A DNA stretch of 64,000 nt from Ischnura elegans (Eukaryota; Arthropoda; Insecta; Odonata; Coenagrionidae), in the NCBI RefSeq assembly GCF_921293095.1, contig NC_060258.1, positions 3,038,001 to 3,102,000 on the forward strand, written 5' to 3'. Under the pieces are notes generated by a model. That model ran no database searches, was not told the origin of the DNA, and was given only the letters and a program-made list of their open reading frames with translations. Below are positions 21,290-32,174 of the stretch, piece by piece; positions within the stretch are counted from its first letter, which is position 1, and every line of letters starts with the position of its first letter. The translations under genes were made by a program, and so were the position numbers.

Positions 21290-22945
21290 TCAGTTATGAT
21301 ATTTTTTTTCTAACAAAGTGCAGGGGGACACCCTTATTTTCCCTTGCTATTTGCCATGATGCTTTTTAGTGCTGTGCTCCTCAGTCCACTTCATCCATAA
21401 AATTTGTAATCTAATCAAAGCTAGTGTTATATTTTTAAATTTTTTATGCATATGATATGAATACATTTTAAGAGTAAAAATGAAAATTATCGAGCTTAAC
21501 ACATGATAATTGTAATTAAAAGGCGGGTTATTCCATGTCAGTTCAGCCAGGCATGGCACCCACCGACTCAGATTTTAATAACAATTTTGTCACTAGCTAC
21601 TATCACCTATCTCATGACCCATGAAAAACATTTCCTCTCTCACTCTCATAGTTTGCAAGATATGAGAAGTCGAAGTTTGAGATGTTTGCTCAGAAGTCGC
21701 GCTAGTGGAAGTCAATCCCAGATGGCAGGGCACAGGATAAAAATTCACAACTCAGAAACCACAAAATATATTTGAATGAAATTTTGACTCCTTGTCTATC
21801 CAAGTGCATAGCTTCTGTCGTAATGTCTTTTACTCCCCTTGCATTGCTCTGTTAGCCAAAATGATTTCAAAAGTTGTTAATTAACATTACTTCATATTTT
21901 CAGAATTATCATCAAAAGTCAGAGTAGTTACTAATCCAATTTTTTTAATTGAAGGTTAATATGTGCTCCAATATACTATGAAATAAAAATGGTGCTTTTA
22001 CTGCCACTGTATTTCACGTTATACTTTTTTCTGCCTCCGTGAGAGGGATTTTGGACACGTACTGTAAGATAACAAGTATAAGTGTATCCATACCTTCATG
22101 AGGATATACTTGAGATAATGGTCAGTAAATCTAAGTCTAAACATGTAGTATGGTGAATGTGGCTCTTGTTCATATATTTTTTAAGGACAATACGTGGCTT
22201 GTGGCAGCTGAGGGGAAAGAGAGTCTAAATGGCTCAGAAGTGTGAAATGATGCTCTTACCCTGGAATTTACCCATTTTTCAAGTGTTTAATTTATGGAAA
22301 AATGGCATTAGCATATATTTACACTCTTACTGTGCATTAGAGGATAAATGGAAATAGTAATTTAAATAAAATTATTTAAATAATACCCATCAATCATAAA
22401 ACTTACTTTCTAAGAGATGTGAAATGAGTCCGAATGAACTGCTGTTGTACATGTGAAATGGTATTACTTATACATACGAGGCAGTTTGTCAACAATTTCC
22501 ACATTCCCTGATGGCAACTGGAGTATTAAATTTCTATTTCGCTGGGAGAGATAATGCTGACATTATGTGCTACATTGTTTTCTCCCTGCCGAAGAGGTGT
22601 CATAAGCATATATACTCAGTGGCTGTTGGGCCGTTGTCCAGAATAAATTATGCGGTCTGAACTGGGAGAGTTGCTATTATTTACCATCGCTTAAAAGTCA
22701 ATTACTTCCGTACTGCAGTACAGGAGAAACATGGTATCGTTTTAGGGAAAGTTTTTCATATTTATGGATTTCATTTTACTCTTCTTGCACCTTATGTGCA
22801 AAGCACGAGCTTTACCTCAATTTATCCTTCACTTACACTGGAAGGGTATCAAATTGTAGCGACCGCAAGTAGAGCAATCAATTTTTGTATTGTCGCCAAG
22901 GAGGCCAGGATTTTTGCTTATTTATCTACTACAACTACTAATACT
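21290..22945. other. Intergenic stretch with possible repeat at 21,525-21,740
   Basis: The segment starting TTATTCCATGTCAGTTCAGC has the look of a dispersed arthropod repeat, but no second copy occurs in the window. The rest shows no gene. Confidence 0.3.
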
Positions 22946-23112
22946 ACAGTACCAATCAATTTGAAAATAAACCACTGGTTTCGAAGTTAGCAGAGGCTTG
23001 CGTTATTTACAACAACTCCGTTAATTTTAGCGGTATAAACAATTTGTTTTCGGCAAATTGCTAGTAATGGATTTGGCTTCGTTATGAAAAAAATTCAACT
23101 TACAGGATCATA

Positions 23113-24387
23113 CGAGGTGTGTTAAAAAAGTATCGCGAATTTTGAATTTTTCGCGGGTAACGTATAATTGAATTTCGATTTTTTTGTGGCGTTATGTTGG
23201 TACTCATGTCTGTCACTTATGCCGACAAGCTCGGCCATTTTGAATGTTTACTTAATTGTTGACAGCTGCTTTGCTTGCACGTGTTTTGGATCGTCTTCGA
23301 TTTTTACCATGGATCAAAGAACCTGTGTCAAATTTTGTGTGAAAAACGAAATTAAGTGCGCGGATGCATTCCGAATGTTGACTGTGGCATACGGAGAAGC
23401 TACCTTGGACCGAAGCAACGTTTATCGGTGGTACAAAATGTTCTCAGAAGGCCGAGAAGATGTGAACGACGAGGAGCGTGCCGGACGCCCGAGCACTTCA
23501 ACAACAGACGAAAAAATTAATGAAGTGGAGAAAATGGTATTGGCCAATCGTCAAATCACCGTTAGAGAAGTTGCTGAGGACCTAAACATATCGATTGGCT
23601 CGTGCTATTCGATTTTTATAAATGATTTGGGCATGAGACGGGTCGGGTTGGGTTGGGTTGGGTTTGGGTCCGCGACGACCCAAATTTGCTGCAGAGGGTC
23701 ATAACTGGTGACGAATCGTGGGTTTATGGTTATGACGTGGAAACCAAAGCTCAATCATCTCTCAGTTATCTCTCAGTTATCTTAATGGAAGCTGCCGCAC
23801 GAACCAAGACCGAAAAAAGCGCGCCAAGTTCGGTCGAATGTGAAAGTTTTGCTGACAGTTTTCTTCGATTGCAGGGGCGTGGTGCATCATGAGTTCTTGC
23901 CACAGGGTAGAACGTTCAATAAGGAATATTACCTGCAAGTTGTGCGCAATTTGCGCGAAGGATTCCGCCAGAAACGCCCGGATTTGTGGAAGAACAAACA
24001 TTGGCTTTTGCACCACGATAACGCCCCTGCTCACACATCGTTGCTTGTGCGCGACTTTTTGGCCAAAAACAACACACTAATGATGCCGCAGCCACCGTAT
24101 TCCCCAGATCTGCCCCCCTGTGACTTTTTCTTGTTCCCTAAACTGAAGAGACCCATGAAAGGACGACGTTACGCTACGATTGACGAGATAAAGACGGCAT
24201 CGAAGGAGGAGCTGAACAAGATAAAAAAAATGATTTTTTGAAATGCTTCGAAGATTGGAAAAACCGTTGGCACAAGTGTATAATATCTCATGGGGATTAC
24301 TTTGAAGGGGACAAAATAGATATTCATGAATAAATAAATAATTTTTGAAAAAACACAAAAGTCGCGATATTTTTTTAACACACCTCG
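23113..24387 (+). mobile_element. mariner element with intact terminal repeats and TA target duplication
   Basis: The left end CGAGGTGTGTTAAAAAAGTA is matched in reverse by the right end at about 24,387, and both are flanked by TA (23111-23112, 24388-24389). At 1,275 bp it is close to full length for a mariner. The transposase inside is broken, so it could only move if helped in trans. Confidence 0.93.
23309..24333 (+). pseudogene. Broken mariner transposase
   Basis: From MDQRTCVKFCVKNEIKCADA the N-terminal helix-turn-helix half runs to about LGMRRV. A GGGTT-type microsatellite follows (23,640-23,670) in place of part of the expected central region, then DDPNLLQRVITGDESWVYGY with the first catalytic Asp. 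A small tandem duplication (TCTCAGTTATC twice) and frameshifts follow. The frame returns for HHDNAPAH (second Asp) and YSPDLPPCDFFLF (third Asp, D34D type). A last frameshift in a run of A's (near 24,230) cuts off the end, which continues in another frame to a TAA at 24,333. Confidence 0.9.
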
Positions 24388-24537
24388 TAAACTACGGGAA
24401 TGCCAGTCTTTCAAATTCGGGCAACTTGATTTTACGCGCAAAATACGGGTACTTGAGAAAAAATTGAGTGCAGGAAACTTAACTGAGCCCAAGATTTTTA
24501 AAAGTACACGATACAACGAAGAAAAAAAAAGAAAATA

Positions 24538-25905
24538 GATTTTAAGACAAAATGTAAATTAACAAGAAACAACGGTACTCCTCCAAAATTGTATGGTTTA
24601 GTTAAAGACCATAAACCTATTATACCCCTAGGACCGGTGGTGAGTTTCATTAATAGTCCAACTTATGAATGTGCCAAATTCCTTGCTTGCATTCTTAAGA
24701 ATCTATCCTCCGATAAATTAACTTAAAAGATTCATTTCATTTTTATAATAAAATTAAACAACAAGCATTTCCCCTGAATCATAAACTGTGCTCTCTAGAT
24801 GTTAAATCTCTTTTTACAAACATCCCACTAGACCTATTAAACAATATTATTATAGAAAATTGGCTTTTAATATCTGATCATACAGAATTAAACAAGGAAG
24901 AATTCTTTGAATTATATGATATTACTGTCAATCAAGGCTATTTACAATATAAGGACCGGCAATATCAAATAAAAAATGGAGTCCCCATGGGTTCCCCAGT
25001 AGCGACCATTTTAGCTGATCTGACGATGAACCATCTCTTAGACAATATAATCACTAGATTGCCTTTCAAAATTCCTTTCATTTACAAGTTTATTGATGAC
25101 TTATATTTAGCACTTCCCAATGACATCAAGGAAGACACCATTTTAAATTATTTTAATATTGTCCACCCTAAATTGCAATTTACAATAGAATATGAAAAAA
25201 ATAATACTCTACCATTTCTTGATATGCTAATTATTAGAAATCATGATGGTTCGATTCATGTAGATTGGTGGAAGAAACCACACAAATCGGACAGATTTCT
25301 AAATTTCCAATCACATCACCCTCTTAAACATAAAGTAAATGTAGCGCTTGCACTAAAATTTAGAGCTCTGAATTTGAGCGATAATATATTTCACGAAAAA
25401 AACATTAAAATAATTGAGGATATTCTAAAGAAAAACCATTTTCCAAAAAAACTTGTTCATTCTGTTATTCACAAAAACAACACTAGATTTTCACGTACTC
25501 AAAATTCACTAAACAAAAATGATTCAGCAAATACAACATCCCCATACCGTGGAATTATCTATATTGGTAAATTCTCTGAACAAATTACGAACGTATTCAA
25601 AAAAAATAAAAAAATCCACACAAGAATCTTAAAACTCTAAATAAGCTCCTATACACAAAAATAAAATCTGAAACCCCTAAAAATCTAAACAGTAATATAA
25701 TATATAAAATTTCTTGCCTTGATTGTGACACTTTTTATATAGGACAAACATCGCAATATTTAAAAAATAGAATTTCACAACACAAATCAACAATAAAAGG
25801 TGGTATAACTTTGTGTGCTCTTGCTAGCCATAGCATAAACAATGGCTTATTTTTGATTTTGAGAACGCCGAAATTTTGGATCATGAAATTATATTAAAAA
25901 AAGAC
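24538..25905 (+). pseudogene. Penelope-like element: reverse transcriptase plus GIY-YIG endonuclease remnants
   Basis: Reading frames in order give [16 protein letters not shown] (RT fingers), CSLDVKSLFTNIPLD (first catalytic Asp region), NGVPMGSPVATILADL, then YKFIDDLYLALP (catalytic DD) and LPFLDMLI...WWKKPH. After a frameshift comes IYKISCLDCDTFYIGQTSQY, LKNRISQHKS, which is the GIY-YIG nuclease typical of Penelope-like elements. The longest intact frame is 24987-25640. An in-frame TAA near 24,724 and the frameshift after 25,640 make it non-coding now. The 5' part of the RT is missing. Penelope-like elements prime at DNA ends and carry terminal repeats with hammerhead motifs; the inverted repeat just downstream fits that. 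Confidence 0.9.
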
Positions 25906-26005
25906 TTTTTAAGGAAATGGTTTATATTTCAAAACCAAAATATGTTTTCCTTTTTTTGTGTCTATGTTTAGTGACTGTGTTTTTGAACATTCATATATAT
26001 CTATA

Positions 26006-26027
26006 ATATATATATATATATATATAT
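26006..26027. repeat. (TA)n microsatellite
   Basis: About eleven TA units directly before the left arm of the inverted repeat. Confidence 0.9.
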
Positions 26028-26113
26028 GTGGCCGATCGAGGCGAACGAACAAAAATTGTACTACTAAAACATAGACACACGTAAAAAAAGGGACACTCAC
26101 AAATAAACGTTCA

Positions 26114-26145
26114 GACGTTTCAGCGGATTGATCCGCTATCCTCAA
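26114..26145 (-). ncRNA. Hammerhead-like core motif (left arm)
   Basis: On the minus strand: TTGAGGAT, stem AGCGGA with TCAA loop and TCCGCT, then GAAACGTC. It approximates the hammerhead core CUGANGA-stem II-GAAA, with C3 changed to T and one unpaired base before stem II. Activity is not shown. Confidence 0.45.
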
Positions 26146-26174
26146 TGCTGAAGGTGAAGAGTTCACCTTCAGCA

Positions 26175-26206
26175 TTGAGGATAGCGGATCAATCCGCTGA
26201 AACGTC
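26175..26206 (+). ncRNA. Hammerhead-like core motif (right arm)
   Basis: The same motif as on the opposite arm, on the plus strand: TTGAGGAT at 26175-26182, six-base stem with TCAA loop, GAAACGTC ending at 26206. Confidence 0.45.
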
Positions 26207-26325
26207 TGAACGTTTATTTGTGAGTGTCCCTTTTTTTACGTGTCTATGTTTTAGTAGTACAATTTTTGTTCGTTCGCCTCGATCGGCCACATATTTATAT
26301 TATCGCTTAGTGCGCTTTCATCAAG

Positions 26326-26329
<4 letters not shown>

Positions 26330-26404
<75 letters not shown>
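26330..26404. repeat. (TA)n microsatellite, about 37 units
   Basis: Uninterrupted alternating AT for about 75 bases between the inverted repeat and the tail segment. Confidence 0.95.
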
Positions 26405-26406
<2 letters not shown>

Positions 26407-26522
26407 CTATAAATTATATTGTTTATAAAAAAAACCGATTGCTCCTTTTTTATGTATATATATTGTATATTGCCTTATTCTCTGCATTTTATATTGTTTC
26501 ACATTTTTTTTCTAACATAGCC

Positions 26523-26554
26523 CTGAAGATGTTTTTAAAATAAAACGAAACGTT
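26523..26554 (+). ncRNA. Hammerhead-like core motif in the Penelope tail
   Basis: CTGAAGAT, stem GTTTT/AAAAC, then GAAACGTT. CTGAAGA fits CUGANGA exactly and GAAAC fits the second core strand. Stem II is weak and one T precedes it. Confidence 0.45.
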
Positions 26555-26611
26555 GGCTGCTAACTTTTAATTTATTGACCTAAACACCAGGAAACATCAT
26601 TTTATATATTT

Positions 26612-26730
26612 TTTTAAGGGTGACAGCTCAAGGCTGGAAAATGCTTTGTTCGTGTAATTTTCCAATAAAATGTTTCACAACGAATATTTGACCCCTAAAC
26701 GCCGTGATGCGCACCGAGTACGCAACATAC
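26612..26730 (+). repeat. Dispersed repeat R2, copy 1
   Basis: GGCTGGAAAATGCT, CCAATAAAATGTTTCACA, GAATATTTGACCCCT and GATGCGCACCGA(G/C)TACGC recur in reverse order and strand at 30,845-30,715. Confidence 0.75.
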
Positions 26731-26736
26731 AATAAT

Positions 26737-27341
26737 CAGGGTACCCACTCAATCGTGAAAACCTCAAAACCGTGAATAAGCCGTAAATTTCGTCTACCGT
26801 GAAAAAACCTGGAAATAGCCGTGTATTTCTTCGTAAAGCCTTTAAAACTTCTCAAACTAGATTTTAGATCTACGATTGACGGGTCAAAAAATAAATAGGT
26901 CAGTCGCTCGCAGATACTGCCCACGCATTTATCTGCAAACGTATATTCGAGGCGCAAATATTGGTCCGTGTGTCATGACCACACACAGACCTTAAGGCTG
27001 TGATTGGGCGACCTTTAACCAAAGCGATCATTAGCCCTGGCGAGAAATCAGACACATCTTCACTTCCCTGTCACCCTCCATTTTCTCGCTCACAACCTTT
27101 AGCCGGCCCTAAATTTTGCTAACGATAGGCGACGTCATAAGAGCCCTTTCATTGCTGCGTTTTGCATTCCCGGCGTTTATCGCGTTTGCTATGTTTTTAG
27201 TTTACGTGCGGCCAGTGATTTTTATGTGGTCAATATTTCTTTCTAAAATGGCTTATTAGCAGACCGTGAATTTGACGCAATTTAAAACGTGAAAACCTGA
27301 AAATAACCGTGAATTTTATAATTTAGTTAGAGTGAGAACCC
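26737..27341 (+). mobile_element. Non-autonomous DNA transposon, possibly hAT-like
   Basis: It opens CAGGGTACCCACTC and closes with GAGTGAGAACCC, inverted ends that resemble hAT termini. Just inside both ends are repeated CCGTGAA / TTCACGG blocks. No convincing 8 bp target duplication is left. A fragment of the same end occurs at about 48,171-48,220 (AATTCACGGCTTATTCACGG). No transposase is visible. Confidence 0.5.
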
Positions 27342-27656
27342 AGATATAGAGGATGTTAATCAAGCATCCGAATGTTTCTTCGTCCACAGCGCATTCAAGT
27401 GTGTTTACCAAAGTCGCCACTCGCGTCGCTGACGGAGAAAATTAATGCGAGTTTCACGGGGAAATAAGGTATAAATAATGGTGACAACCGAAAGCCACAC
27501 CAATGATGGTATTATGTGATAAATTCGTTACTTTTCAGTGCTACTCCTCGCAAGTTAAGTGGATCGCATTGCACACATCGCGGACTGTTTTGAAAACAGA
27601 TTAAAATGGAACCGATGCAATCAGATCAACCCTTTCCCATCTCTTCCGCGCGGTGG

Positions 27657-27687
27657 GTCACTCATGATATAATATATCATGGGTGAC
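27657..27687. repeat. 15 bp inverted repeat with one mismatch
   Basis: GTCACTCATGATATA, one central A, then TATATCATGGGTGAC. It could form a tight cruciform; no adjacent gene is known. Confidence 0.7.
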
Positions 27688-27689
27688 CG

Positions 27690-29120
27690 TCAATATGATA
27701 TAATTATAGCAGTGCATGCATGACGCATAAAGCTAGGGAAACATGTCTTAATAATCACCCATTAATATTGCCTGTGGTCGGAAAGTTTCCTTCGATTGAT
27801 GGAGAATTTATAATCCTTATTTAAGCCAAGTGCTACCTGCTAACAGCGGTGCTTATTGCCTCGCACCAAGATGGCATCACACCGCGGCGTCAGGAACCAG
27901 AATGACGTCACACGGCCTTTTCACAGCATTCATACTTGGCCGTCGCGTTTTCGCACGCTTGAAATTTTTCGCATTTTATTTGATCGCTAAAAATAGATAT
28001 CGTCATTTAAAAAGCTAAAAGCGTGAAATACGTACTCAAGGAGTAATCTTTCGATTTAGGCAATTATAATAAAATAGGAAACCACCCTTTTTTTAATTTC
28101 AGATCAGGAAATTATAAAAAAAAATTATAATTTTACTTTCTTCTCTAAGATTTACCATTTCCGAGAAAAAGCCAATCGAAAGTTAGCTGCGAGTGTATTT
28201 TTTCCGCTCTCCGAACATTATTGGACGGTTCCAATTGCTAATAAAAATACTATGAAAGAATAAATCTCATAATAAATGTAATTTCTCATCTCATAAAACT
28301 TAAAAATGCATTGTGTTTCAGATGTCTATAGTTTGGTAAATTGTTTTCCTTGAAACTGGGCAGGAATCTAAAAAGCCACCAAAATAATCTTGTCGAATAA
28401 TCATTTCCTAAAGCATTCGGTTCTCGCCCTACTAAAAGATAAAGTAACACACTTATTTTTATTTATTTTTTATATAGCAACTCTCGATTATCCGGGCTAA
28501 TGATGAGGAGGAGCGACACGAATAATCGGAAAACACGGAAAATACAAACTTTCACTTAAATTTCTTGTTATTTTCATAATTTACATAAATCAAGCAATTA
28601 CAACAAAACAACAATCATGAATGGTAAATGTAAGAGATAAAAGTACACAAACAATTTCGTACATATCTGGTGTACAATTTTGATCTGATCAATTTTTATT
28701 GAAAAACTAATCGTTTGGCCCTAAAATGAAAAAAAACTCATTTTCGTGACCTTTGACCTTGAAAAAAATTCTTTGCACACACGGAACTGATGGGTTCTTT
28801 TCAGGATATTATTAGAATGTTATTCTTAGCGTTCCTGTGAATTTTTAGCTTGTTGGGAATTTATGCAAGGGTCGATGTCTATTTTGACCGGGCTAGTAAT
28901 TTTTAGGAACATATGTATTGTAGTTTCAACTTAGGCGTAACTGCATGAGGTCAAGGTTGAACAATTTTCGCAAAAAAGACAACCAATTTCTATGTAAGTA
29001 CCCACTACCTACTATGAAATGTTCACAGAGGTATCCTAGTGTTCGTGCAACCTCGATGGCTCAATGTTGTTTTGATTGCATAAACACTAGGATTACAATT
29101 TGAAAGTAAAGCTCGTTGCG
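27690..29120. other. Intergenic, no gene recognised
   Basis: AT-rich sequence with only short ORFs. CAACTCTCGATTATCCGGGC near 28,484 resembles the end of a pogo/Tigger-type element but lacks a partner. Confidence 0.4.
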
Positions 29121-29127
29121 GATATAA

Positions 29128-29205
29128 AACTTCTACATCTACATTATACCCTGCGAGCCACCTCTAGGGTGTTTGGCAGGGGGTGACCAATCACCAACAT
29201 GCAGC
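29128..29205 (-). repeat. 3' tail of a LINE or LINE-linked SINE
   Basis: On the minus strand the sequence runs CCCCCTGCCAAACACCCTAG, then GGTGGCTCGCAGGG and TGTAGATGTAG. This is the form of a 3' end with a TAGATG tail that I associate with arthropod LINEs. It resembles the tail beside the RT relic at 9.0 kb. Confidence 0.45.
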
Positions 29206-29550
29206 ATGCAAGAGGACCGCCACATGCACACGGCAAGGTCGTAGAAATATTACGCATGCTAGCAAAATATACATGCATGTTCATGCAAACAAAACTTACC
29301 ATTGAGGAGTAGTTCTCGGGTTTCCAGCCGGGTCATAGGTTTTTTTCGAACACTTGCAGCCAGCTAGAAACCTGAGACCTCTTCCTCCAGTCTATTCGCC
29401 GGGAAAACCTTAGATCCTTCAAAACTTAACAAGGGTTTGTATTTTCTAATGCAAATCCATGCCAGGTTAGAACCAAGGAAAAAAAACATGTAATGAGTCA
29501 TCCTAGCGAGTGACGCCATTAATCCTATTAAAACATTGATATACTGATAA

Positions 29551-29586
29551 ATAGACGTTTCAGCCGTAGTGGGCCTATTTCAGATC
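29551..29586 (-). ncRNA. Hammerhead-like core motif, isolated
   Basis: The minus strand reads CTGAAATA, GGCC with a loop and GGCT, then GAAACGTC. The G8 position is altered. No Penelope coding sequence lies next to it, so this is a separate degraded copy. Confidence 0.35.
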
Positions 29587-29599
29587 GTTCATTGATTCG

Positions 29600-31700
29600 T
29601 TCATTCAGCGTTTCTTCTGCATCATTTTTTCTAACTTTCACTCTCCTCTGAGTCACTTGCTAATATTTCTCCCATATTTCGATGAAAATTGGAAATTGTA
29701 ATATTTTTATGCTTGCTGAAGCCATTACGCGGTGTCCATATTTTAAAAATAACCACGCACAGGAAGTAAACCCGACGAGAATCACAACACACAGCCTCAA
29801 AGAGGACCACACAGCAGGAATGGTTTGGAGGACCGAAAAGCGTGTTTTCGAACTCCATCGAGAGAAGTGTAAGAGACCGGATGCTCGCTCCTCATGTTCG
29901 AAATCCGTTCTTTTCCTCTGCTTGCACCTTACCTGCACATCCCTCTGGTTTACGGTCGCTCCTTTCCCACCAATAGGTACTGCAACATCAGCGACCTACG
30001 AGCCTCACACGCCACGGCGATTGCAACGAATCGGAGAGGTGAATGCCGATCACGTGGGGACGCCTAAGGTGGAGTTAGGAGAGTAAGCAGCTTGGCAGCG
30101 GAGAGTCGATCGCGGGATTTAGACAGAGCAACATCTACTTGGGGATCAATAAAAGAATGGTCTTAATCTCTCAAAATCTTTCAATTCCATTTCCTGTACT
30201 TCTCTGACGGACCAGTAGCGGTCGTAAATCTTACAGAAGAGAAAATATCTCGAAGGAGCCGTAGTACATGCTAACTGTTAAGAAATTCTCGTTGATTACT
30301 GTCCGTGAAAGAAGAAATGCAGATCGAACCACGTGGCCCCTTCGCTTAAGGAATAACGAAGCGAACCCAATACACTGGGGCCTTGAGGTGATGACACACA
30401 AGAGAGATACAAAGCGAGGACAGTGAGCTAATGAGGAAGATATAGTGTCTCATGCTAGAGGAGCTGACCCTTCTTGACGTCTCACAAGCGAAGTAGGCGG
30501 CAGTTTTCAAGGTAATGAAATTGAAGAAAGGCCTTTATTTTTGGGACGAAATTAGTCAAATCGCCGGTATGAAACAGAACTTCATCGAAACATTACAAAA
30601 AACAATTGAAATAAAATCACGATGAAAACCGTATAGAAATAAAACATTCTTTTAAAAAACACTGTAATTTGTTATAATTTAAAATAAAATATTTGGGGGA
30701 GAAACTTTTTCATGAAGAAGATCAGTAAGCGTAGTCGGTGCGCGTCACAGCGTTGAGGGGTCAAATATTCGATGTGAAACATTTTATTGGAAAAAAATAC
30801 AAGAACAAAGATGCCAGCATTTTCCAGCCATGAGTGGTCATCCTTGTAAAACGCAACACCCCTAATTTCGTAGGCAAGGCTGTAGTGCATAACATTCAGG
30901 ATACGATAGACATTTTATCACGTGTTTTAGTAATCTGGAGTAATATTTCATCACTTCTCTAATTGTTGGTTACGTCGATTTAACGTCGACGAGGTCCAAA
31001 TAAAGGACAAGTCGTCTCACTACGCATCGATTTTTACCTTCTACCATCTTCCGATTTATATAATCAAATATGAACGCCCTCCTAGCAGCACACGCGGGAT
31101 GAATTTTGCTGCATTCTAGGCGTGGGAGGGGGACAAGTGAGCGGGGAGGTGACGGGATCGGCCTACGGCTCTTGCATGCGCGACGCTGCGTGGGCGTTGG
31201 AATTTTTTCTTCGCGGACTATAATTAGGCATTTTGTGGCTAAACGGTGGCAGATACGTCAAAATGCTCGAAATATGTTTATTCCGAATCATGACCCTCCT
31301 TTTAAATTGCATTAGAGCGAGGGTCAGGGGTTCACCAAGAGGTCTCAAAATTTTCAGGCCTTATTTTTGATCGGTCCCACAACTTTTTTTCATTGGGCCA
31401 TGGATTTGAAAAAAATCCATTTCTCCGATCCGCCATAATGTGAAGCTCATCGGCGGTTTATTTTTTTTACAAACATAACGAGAAAAATGTATGTAGTGAC
31501 GAACACATTGATAGTGAGAGGTCAAGACTGGCATTATATTCTAGCTCATAGAGTTTTCTTAATTACCCAGATTCTCACTTGACCCTTTCACTGCTGTGAT
31601 CGTAGCTGGTGCGTTCGCACGGCAGGCTGTTGGGAACGTACTTTTTCTTCCTCCCTGCTATGCAAAGCACCTGAAAGGGTCCCTAGTACAGGAACCTTTC
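29600..31700. other. Intergenic, apart from R2 nothing recognised
   Basis: Contains open frames up to 134 codons (29,682-30,086, +) with no recognisable domain and overlapping frames on the other strand. No RNA gene seen. Confidence 0.4.
30715..30850 (-). repeat. Dispersed repeat R2, copy 2 (inverted)
   Basis: Reverse-complement match to 26,612-26,730, sharing the four blocks listed there. Together they form a pair about 4 kb apart in opposite orientation. Confidence 0.75.
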
Positions 31701-31714
31701 CTCGACGAGCTCAC

Positions 31715-32172
31715 CCTCGCTGGTCCCTTTCTTCGACCCTCTGAGCGGGGGGCCTCCCTCCCCAAACGTGACCGCTCTGACTGCATTTTGAAAAACCATC
31801 AATCCATCCGATCATCAAAAAATGATTGTTTGCATCGCACTCCTGCCAATCAAGTAATCAAGTACGTCTTTGAACCCTGTTTCTGCGACGAAATATAACT
31901 ATTTTGTTAACTTTGCTAAAATGACCATTTTCCGGTGCTCCGCCGCCGCTTTTTTTGTAAAGTTAACTTAACTGTCATTTTTCATCGCAGAAACACGGTT
32001 CAAAGACGTACTTGATTGCTTGATTGACAGGAAGGCGATGCAACCAATCATATTTTGATATTCGGATTGATTGATTGATTTTCAATATGCAGTCAGAGCG
32101 GTCACTTTTCGATCCGCTGGTAGGGCCGATGAGACGGTGCTGAGTGGGTTAGCTGGTCGAGGAAAGGGCCCC
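31715..32172. mobile_element. Foldback-type element (long imperfect inverted repeat)
   Basis: About 31715-31915 and 31955-32172 are inverted copies. Shared blocks include GACCGCTCTGACTGCAT, AATCAAGTACGTCTTTGAAC, and TTTCTGCGACGAAA against TTTTCATCGCAGAAA. The outer part GGTCCCTTTCTTCGACC pairs with GGTCGAGGAAAGGGCCC. The short spacer is GC-rich (CTCCGCCGCCGC). No coding capacity. Confidence 0.75.
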
Positions 32173-32174
32173 GG

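Larger units (their letters stand above)
22948..24525 (+). repeat. Dispersed repeat R1, copy split by the mariner
   Basis: R1 sequence at 22948-23112 resumes at 24388 and runs to about 24,525. The join reads ACTTACAGGATCA + AAACTACGGGAATGCC, matching AAACTACGGTAATGCC in the uninterrupted copy at about 19,615. The right side is itself cut by the Penelope-like element. Confidence 0.7.
26024..26294. repeat. Near-perfect 135 bp inverted repeat downstream of the Penelope-like element
   Basis: The left arm 26024-26158 is repeated in reverse at 26162-26294, with three central bases. The arms differ by an extra AC in the left (GACACACGT versus GACACGT). The outer ends read ATATGTGGCCGATCGAGGCG. Each arm contains TTGAGGAT, an AGCGGA/TCCGCT hairpin, then GAAACGTC. 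The position after the GIY-YIG part suggests two terminal repeats of the element in inverted orientation. Confidence 0.9.

Noticed and set aside
26145-26543. 132-residue open frame spanning the inverted repeat and TA tract
   Set aside because: Mostly (TA)n translation (IYIYIY) and hairpin sequence; not a gene.
28484-28560. pogo/Tigger-like end CTCTCGATTATCCGGGC
   Set aside because: No inverted partner, TA duplication or transposase could be found, so only a resemblance.
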